A program made the translations under genes and the position numbers. Below are positions 60,401 through 64,000 of a stretch of 64,000 bases of DNA, in pieces (positions within the stretch are counted from its first letter, which is position 1; every line of letters starts with the position of its first letter). This DNA is from a virus: the IMG/VR virus record IMGVR_UViG_3300025057_000004, positions 1-64,000 of that record; one strand, 5' to 3'. The notes under the pieces are model-generated. The model had not been told where the DNA came from and searched no databases. It worked only from the letters and a program-made list of their open reading frames with translations.

Positions 60401-63400
60401 TTTTGTATCTGTATCACTAGTTTGTTGCGTAGGTTGTGCTTGAACTTTTGTAGCTTTGATATCAGGAACTGAATCAATATGCATAGTTATCATAGAGTTG
60501 ATAAAAGGCATCTCAGGATCAATATTCACTTCATACCATCCTTTTTTAGAAAGGTCAGCATTGTACGAACCTGTATTCATTTTATCAACATTGAATCGCA
60601 TTACCTTTTTAGAAGCAATATCTTTTGCTTCAGCACGATTGATATAACCTGTCTTAAATACCCGAACACCATCTTTTCCTTGACGGTATTCTTTTATCTT
60701 TCCTTTATTTCCATCGTAATAAAGAGTGTAAGGAATGTAATCAAGAGATTTTTTATTAAACTCTTTTATAGCTTGAAACTTTTGACTGACTGAAAGAGCA
60801 GGGTCTTCAATCTTATCATAAAGAGCATCTATTAATGAGTTTACGACAGCTTGCTCTTTTGGTAATTGAGAAAGCTTTTTAGGCTTCATTCTTACAGGTT
60901 TAAAATCACCATTAGGTGTTTGAATAAGAATGAATACGTTACCTTTTTTATCTACAAGTTTAGAATTATCATTGTAATCTATATCTGTACCTTTAGGTAA
61001 CTGAGACCTTGCGTTGTCGTCAATAAGTTTTACGGTACCATCGGCTGTAGTATCTGTAATGACTACAAGATAATTTTCATTTAAAATATGAGGAGGTATG
61101 GATTTCTTACTAAAAGTAGAATTGAATTTTTCATTTACACGACCTCCAGAACGTACAGTATCTATAGATGATTTGAATACCCCACCTGTTTGTCCTGAGT
61201 TTTTAAATTCATTGAATATACTTTGACGCAACTGTTTGATAGGGTCGGAGCCGAGTAGTCCTCTACTATTCTTTATCATACCCACCTTAAGTTCTTTCTC
61301 TACACCGTTAACCTCTGTTACAAGACTTACCATGATAAGAAGGTCATCAGCATTACGAGCAGAATCTTTATTGAAATCAACATCTGCAGGTACTGAAAAT
61401 ATCAACTGCTTTCCAAGCATATCTACAGAAGGATCATTCAACGCAGCAATCTCCTCATCTGTAAATACTTCAACATCAACACCATTTATTTTTACAGTGC
61501 TTTGAGCGTGTTTTACAGGAATACCTTCTTTAGTAAATAGTACACGCTGACCTGGAATAAAATCATCATAACCTAATTTTCTTGCATCCTCAATAGACAT
61601 TCTTCTATTGTTCTCAGCACCAATGAATTGTACAGTTCCTTCTTGAGCGTTATATACATATAGAGCGTTTTGCTGCGCAAGAAGCTTTGACATTGTACGA
61701 CCTTCCTTTGCAGGATTCGCATCTTCAGAAGCATCAGCAGGAGGTTCATTACTTTCAGCATCCTGCATTTCAGTATAATTATCCTCCTTGTAATTTATTT
61801 CATCGTCCTCTTTTTGTTCCTGTTTTTTTTGAAGTTCAGATGTAAGGTCTTTGTATACCTTTCTCACATCAGCATTATTGCTATATAAATTGTAAAACTC
61901 TTCAGCAGTTTCTACTTTGTCAAGAGCACTTATTGCTTTTGTGTTTCCTTTGGCAAGAGCCTTCATTTTTTGAATCTCTCTATACAATAAAGGTGTAGAA
62001 CGATAACGCTGTTTAAAATCCTGCTCAAATGTTTCAGAACCTTCTTGTGGAATTTCACTTGACATTTCAGCAAGAGTTGCAACCCCCTCAAGCTTTTTCA
62101 TAAGGTCACTATAACCTGGAGTATCCTTTTCGTTCACAAGAGATTTTACAGCATTCATCGTCATGCTAGGTCTGATACTACGTTTTGTCATATCAAGCTG
62201 ACGTTGCTCATGCTCTTTTTGAATTTCTGCTTTACCTTCTACTGTATTTGCATTTTGAATAACACGCTGCGACTCTTGCTGACGCAGGTCAACATAAGCT
62301 TCTTGATCATTCATATTAGCAAGGTCTACATCTCTTGACGTTGTAGGAATTACAGCATCTCCTGTACGCTCTTCAAGTTGTTGTTTTTCTTCAGCAATCT
62401 CTTTTTCTAACTGCTCAATTTTATTATCAAGATAAGATACGACACCCTCAGAACCTTCTTTCTTTCCTACTTGCTCTTTATATTTATCTCGGTATTTCTT
62501 ATAACTATTAAGTTTATATTCTTTATTTTTTATACTGAGCTGATTTGTATCTATCTGATTTGATATTTCTTCTTCAATCTTTGTTTTTTCAGCAGCAATA
62601 ACGTCATTTGCCTGTGCAAGCTTATGCTTTTCATATAAAGAACCTAACTCTTCAATCTTAACAACATTATCTTTAGAAGCGTCTTCTGTAAGTCTTGAAT
62701 ACTCTCTCTCCAAAAAGTCAAGATCAGAAAGTATTTCAGCATCTTTTTTTCTTTTATCTTCTATCTGTTCTGGAGTAAGTCCTTCTGCTTCAAGCTCTTG
62801 ATCTGTTTTATCTGCAAGATCCTGATAAAAACTTCTAAGTGAAGAAAACTTACCTGCATTACCATATTGAACAGCTTGGTTCATAAGAATAGAACCGTCT
62901 ACAAGATATGAGTTAGTAACGTCTAATTTATCTAAGAATGTACGTTTAGCAAGATCAGCATCCTGTGCTTCATATACTCCTGCTAATCTGTTATATAATT
63001 GACCTGTACTACCAGCAGCTTTAAAGAATGTTCCACCTACAGCACCTAATAAAGCAGATGCCTGTGCTTCAGGATCTTTTACATAATCTGACATTCTTCT
63101 GTCAAGACCTTCAAGTTCAAAGAAACTTCTATCGTTCTTTGCTGCTCTTGCTGATTCCTGTGATATTACATACTGTCCAAACTCTTCAAGACCTTCCCCT
63201 GCTGCATTCTTAATATAATCATACCCTCCTTTTGCAAGTTGTTTTCTAAGACCTTTAGCAGCAGGTGCTGCGTAATTCAATCCTTTTGTGAGAGAACCGT
63301 ATTGAACAAGATCTGTAGCGATATTTATCCAGTTTGCTTTCCAAGTATTAGCTGCTGCTTCCCCTGCTTTTAAACGTGCTTCTTGATCGCTTACTCCTTC

Positions 63401-64000
63401 AGCAATAAGTTCTTGATATACAGAATTGAAAGTCTCATTTGCTTCCATTGTATTTTCCATATATCTTGATATGGTAGCAGAAGCACCCGTTCTAAGTAAA
63501 CTTTCAGCCTTCTCACCATACACAAGCTTATTAAGACCTTTTGTTATTTTAGAAGCATCTTGAGCTACGTTAGCAATTCTTGTAGTATTAAGAAGCCCTC
63601 TAGCTGTTTTACCAGCAAAAGCTAGTGCTCTCATTATACCTGCAGTAGGAATGAACATAGAGGCAGTTGTTGCAATACTTTCTATGTTGTTTGCCCACCA
63701 TGTAGCAGAATCCCACGCAAAATCCTGTTGACCTCTTTCAGAACGATATATAGGAGTTACCTCACGTACTTCTTCCTGTGCTTTTTCCATAAGATCAGCA
63801 AACCAGTTGCTATAATCTTTTTCACCTTCCTGCAACGCCATACCGATATTCTCAGCATCAGCAAAATAAGATAATGCCTCTGCACCACCTAAGACCACTG
63901 TAGAAGCTCCTCTGGCAATTGTATTTGCAAATAGACCGAATGCAGATTGATCACGTTCTAACTGCGCTTCAATATTACTATCAGCATAAATAGGAAGGTC
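51413..64000 (-). CDS. Giant virion RNA polymerase protein, 5' end missing
   Basis: The frame runs without a stop from the right edge to 51413, so at least 4,195 residues are encoded and the true start lies outside; the apparent GTG start at 63898 is not real. LAGLDFDIDKLYGL gives DFDID at residues 3278-3282 (54155-54169), the triple-Asp metal motif of the crAss-like virion RNA polymerase. HEAFH at 1898-1902 (58295-58309) is an intact zincin motif. The N-terminal part has coiled coils (about 430-560) and hydrophobic patches (IESIATTASMFIPTAGIM), the middle is Glu/Lys-rich. It should be packaged, ejected and used for early transcription. Confidence 0.85.
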   Translation of the reverse strand, partial: DLPIYADSNIEAQLERDQSAFGLFANTIARGASTVVLGGAEALSYFADAENIGMALQEGEKDYSNWFADLMEKAQEEVREVTPIYRSERGQQDFAWDSATWWANNIESIATTASMFIPTAGIMRALAFAGKTARGLLNTTRIANVAQDASKITKGLNKLVYGEKAESLLRTGASATISRYMENTMEANETFNSVYQELIAEGVSDQEARLKAGEAAANTWKANWINIATDLVQYGSLTKGLNYAAPAAKGLRKQLAKGGYDYIKNAAGEGLEEFGQYVISQESARAAKNDRSFFELEGLDRRMSDYVKDPEAQASALLGAVGGTFFKAAGSTGQLYNRLAGVYEAQDADLAKRTFLDKLDVTNSYLVDGSILMNQAVQYGNAGKFSSLRSFYQDLADKTDQELEAEGLTPEQIEDKRKKDAEILSDLDFLEREYSRLTEDASKDNVVKIEELGSLYEKHKLAQANDVIAAEKTKIEEEISNQIDTNQLSIKNKEYKLNSYKKYRDKYKEQVGKKEGSEGVVSYLDNKIEQLEKEIAEEKQQLEERTGDAVIPTTSRDVDLANMNDQEAYVDLRQQESQRVIQNANTVEGKAEIQKEHEQRQLDMTKRSIRPSMTMNAVKSLVNEKDTPGYSDLMKKLEGVATLAEMSSEIPQEGSETFEQDFKQRYRSTPLLYREIQKMKALAKGNTKAISALDKVETAEEFYNLYSNNADVRKVYKDLTSELQKKQEQKEDDEINYKEDNYTEMQDAESNEPPADASEDANPAKEGRTMSKLLAQQNALYVYNAQEGTVQFIGAENNRRMSIEDARKLGYDDFIPGQRVLFTKEGIPVKHAQSTVKINGVDVEVFTDEEIAALNDPSVDMLGKQLIFSVPADVDFNKDSARNADDLLIMVSLVTEVNGVEKELKVGMIKNSRGLLGSDPIKQLRQSIFNEFKNSGQTGGVFKSSIDTVRSGGRVNEKFNSTFSKKSIPPHILNENYLVVITDTTADGTVKLIDDNARSQLPKGTDIDYNDNSKLVDKKGNVFILIQTPNGDFKPVRMKPKKLSQLPKEQAVVNSLIDALYDKIEDPALSVSQKFQAIKEFNKKSLDYIPYTLYYDGNKGKIKEYRQGKDGVRVFKTGYINRAEAKDIASKKVMRFNVDKMNTGSYNADLSKKGWYEVNIDPEMPFINSMITMHIDSVPDIKATKVQAQPTQQTSDTDTKRQEKLENKVKEIEEKRQALRGEDGTVPKENVAEFKQLGKDLDVAKKNAKRGNLPKGYGISIRTRIKEGQSWGDEIATGLDAKRHEIRIENKIQNVLSGKITAQQAIEQISREYAFLVNEMDSIAAYINDRTSDAPEIGNNKQSFAAWRRGEFDTTTAPTTDIDAKKADIERRKVLAELLKDNEYKLSFPSRHDSNKTIAYYIDITGKKLTDSIEISIDEWREFSRGLSRRNKNSKEGNSIIFNLRQKIADRLIKQYDAELAALKSQSTTEGTVDIPVNNMTIVYNPQTGEMTFKTSGNPVTEETVVNKALVRYETQQGTIRTATYNNTEYKILSDNRIISMSKSNTGKEKWIKDSKQRTSILEQAGEVPAPVQPTQQTSARSTATQQLREAESGEQGIAEAERATIKAAMDAMLPPPDAFESREEYDQAEAEVKASKEYKDLERLLTKTTTTELQVPEKASIYETDGLFDVEYEGEGIIGDYLPTYEAAVKRAQEFDAQQKAAEEGEVISKKEYDAFVNDGTVDQARINTIADKIIKGEGLSIREQKILEGRAKEVEERIQEVAKQTEQNDVSAEEPTVNVSMNTAIDFTGQTSSLDTLGQEPTEEEDKKKDDDDNEPFSESDVVKRLREITDPDGSYELWDQEKEVAWFKKNYPNVPLEVLDDLREVVGKGGPELWGMFRNASVFIATNAKTGTLYHEAFHVVFNLMLTDAERKQILEEGATKAKGAVAIEEYWADEYMEYQLSEGASAHTLPAKVADFFKRLWHMIRIAAERVGFASPASMNDYMYRVSRGLYNKGLIRKIGNVKFRNSVTRFRPKEIENNGLLNAREADVAKRLMNGILISDVLPRYKTLLNMPHADDTEIIKAIIKKGIRDNDPRYSVQALYTNVYQFLKTASEDKRRSENDRKTLGRLLNSFATEEGNTLKMKRLYIKAARSLQYYGIRMAYDTGSVDTTNDNIEESDLLEETEDVIENWMVKEKFISAKEKFSQKSKALFSMVPVKNAKFGGFPVFETPAHVFNKLSSRLSDSKNLEDMKRKLDDLINYNPGYKVIKNALTSEDSTIATEFWKNIGQRKFTPFLVLQNDGKRTRTFIGNEKDARKDLKATWQQNFFDSPFYDVSNNIIAPTARFDEKYEVLSRIVDDIEKKKKTERLDKEGNISRSQAGEIYNVLKFLNIPVTRNEVIDMFSTPDNGENVKGGKERFLQFASGLTYYMNRIKKGENPYDGNKEASDNFNDMMEVYMIAYPETYQSSFRTGEGELAYSFLQSRFMQNFMRELQNPNKKERDAYIEERMQDPFYKNSPFLSKILEIPDLAGNMRMAVFDTLRTNDGSAIPYTKLTRQQLEALKINAFFNLQFGGKTDTAYGYFMMPIFSDSTSSAFLRFKKYTTEEAKAALVDSARQERERIEWLEGRIKPVQKEYNKWLADQNDRNKPYKEKAKLPEQLKDIEYNMLKNGLKYQIFRGLNDMDLSTESQFEDAVMNMIQENLNSELRSLIEEGIFDKDGNDATDMLDERILDEKVRRDNLTQYVYNTMVMNIQTLVTFGGDTAFYKAGKDGLTDFTDVYKRIKEIWSPGDYINTDAVYTHVKEGETSEKVKVRNDYKVIYVKDPGEVENIVSESIKELERVHKNNPKKDQIIDAFSKLNNTDAATIIDPIRAREIHLGSKGLNASLYEMYDSLMTGKTIRHIGEEATSIVYKPFQFMFEKSTDTNNTTRFNPVQHKNAEFLITPSMAVGNPKLEKMMEKFGYVFKKDGSWTYDSSKRITDAVMYTTAVKVGEKGTIDNIEDAVETDAHTFKNANYRIQMETPEHHIDTDIMEGTQYRKLIIENVDPNAEYTLPDGTKVKGDKLVKDFNEAVYLNVKESYEELKKLFYDEETGLPDNNKILTALREQAIEQELPDDFLTALDFLENNEGYTVDENGNLKKASQVTVLPLWHPDIVYQVESMMNSFFKNRVTKQRTDKSAGASLYNASSWGFENENPKGLRKPKIKWSEDGGIEYMEAIMPVTSEALLDYADENGFIDIKKIEEIEPDLLKGVFYRIPTEHKYSMFHIKVIGFLPQGVAGQIILPDEATTLAGLDFDIDKLYGLLYNIEVYGQPLPEKEIAYQNYINSSNFSKKLGRNIIRKNIPNFDDARARREFAAKEGLRWNADENVFTKKSLRKVESSMDTKKGRDNLKLDIAFSILSNKRTAVEQTTPGGFETLKDLVDMILKAQGADKGQINPMLNSTVREIHNRMMTGLDLIGIFANHTVNHSLMTLGNVAFTKPIKFNGKELAGLSQMMVGDVNIADLKEFLAAAVDNGKDPVASFLNVTTITADLVASMVRVGHPIESVMMFTANPTLKDFTNRLSKAGNTYSSTINDTINEIESELKVALRKVAGSTQADKILDKGLSSLYLTYDRKTKKGNLLDSIKKSNMSTEDLIKEKDLNEIKLRLNVISSFRNLMNNQASDLKTVMSAMRYDSSKNAAGPTVAHTKNKLDRYDSALEVKGIAGFRQLISDIESNPERYVAAFREYGLKEAVKIIGEVTNIPYASTDEFNIFNFTEKTIKQYIAPEGRSINPDDTNKIYRAIETLIATSYETFKPVELKRVIENLPSEISNFISANEDSPYVPFLRHFMAIPSKQQKALAIMKFTRNGVDKIQQTDIKNDWYSMINDSDPNVSKIANDLVKYAFATSGYVVTPFKFTDMIPVMYTSDLREPGKKRFVESIEDIYSKDMFDYENSGPVVLQMIDQILRNMYRSFSFVKYINPDEVKPYKVNGTYRQKVWYEDVTKKEKGETFQLQYIKTVINDKQGMRSALMKAIESEGDYIIYEQVQPLGLHNEMMEFDYDSAVLNKPLVSQMASLEYIPTKEETEAKDLNISDVGIAQTMIEMMNIIPDFNINEIRPVENVKEVKTHPFIQKIEALPNDKKVQLKNLVGSTSRTGYMILEAILNNFTEVGTVQNEAIEKLFEKYQDQINAKHPDTTADVLKEWVNKWDSEGKSGLNLLDQYLKKCYG

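Noticed and set aside
63896-63898. GTG at 63898 as the start of the giant polymerase gene
   Set aside because: The frame is open beyond it, without a stop, to the end of the window, so the start lies outside.
1-64000. CRISPR array, integrase, transposase, reverse transcriptase or a diversity-generating repeat pair
   Set aside because: None could be found: no regularly spaced direct repeats and no matching protein motifs in any of the genes.

Overview
The window is a 64 kb piece of an AT-rich, tailed double-stranded DNA phage genome of the crAss-like type (order Crassvirales), so the host is probably a member of the Bacteroidota. The reasons are the gene order small proteins - TerL - portal - scaffold-like protein - major capsid - ring/connector proteins on one strand; two giant, tandem, minus-strand virion genes, one of which carries the DFDID metal-binding motif of the crAss-like virion RNA polymerase; and a replication module with a family B DNA polymerase. 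No tRNA, rRNA, integrase, insertion sequence or CRISPR array was found. The standard bacterial code fits all genes. Family or genus cannot be assigned from the sequence alone.

Layout. 1-14,964 (minus strand, transcribed leftwards) is the virion assembly block: small leader genes, a GroES-like protein, TerL, portal, scaffold-like protein, major capsid protein, head-tail proteins and a collagen-like protein cut by the window edge. Two near-identical host-type promoters (TTGACA-N17-TAnnTTTG) feed this block from 15.2 kb and 14.6 kb. From 15,335 to 44,035 (plus strand) lies the early block: first small genes, two lipoproteins and three long, gene-free, hairpin-packed stretches (15.6-16.25, 16.8-17.25 and 19.3-19.86 kb) that look like large structured RNAs; then a spore-photoproduct-lyase-like radical SAM protein; then replication and recombination genes (PolB, SF2 helicase, DnaB-like helicase, Sak4-like ATPase, SSB-like protein, primase, Holliday-type nuclease); then a ubiquitin-like conjugation operon; then an exonuclease, uracil-DNA glycosylase, MazG-like pyrophosphatase and class II ribonucleotide reductase. 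A bidirectional terminator at 44.03 kb separates this from the convergent minus-strand block 44,072-64,000: five small lysine/arginine-rich proteins, a 2,077-residue virion protein and the giant RNA polymerase protein (at least 4,195 residues, open at the right edge).

How it may work together: the giant polymerase is expected to enter the cell with the DNA and transcribe the early plus-strand block, in which I saw no convincing host-type promoter, while the structural block carries host-type promoters. The early block copies and repairs DNA and supplies nucleotides.

The most interesting parts are (i) the operon at 31.06-34.88 kb encoding a ubiquitin-like protein, a candidate E2-like protein, a JAMM protease with an intact motif and an E1/ThiF-like enzyme, placed inside a phage replication module, and (ii) the three candidate ornate RNAs. 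Function calls rest on motif recognition by eye; no database search or structure prediction was run.
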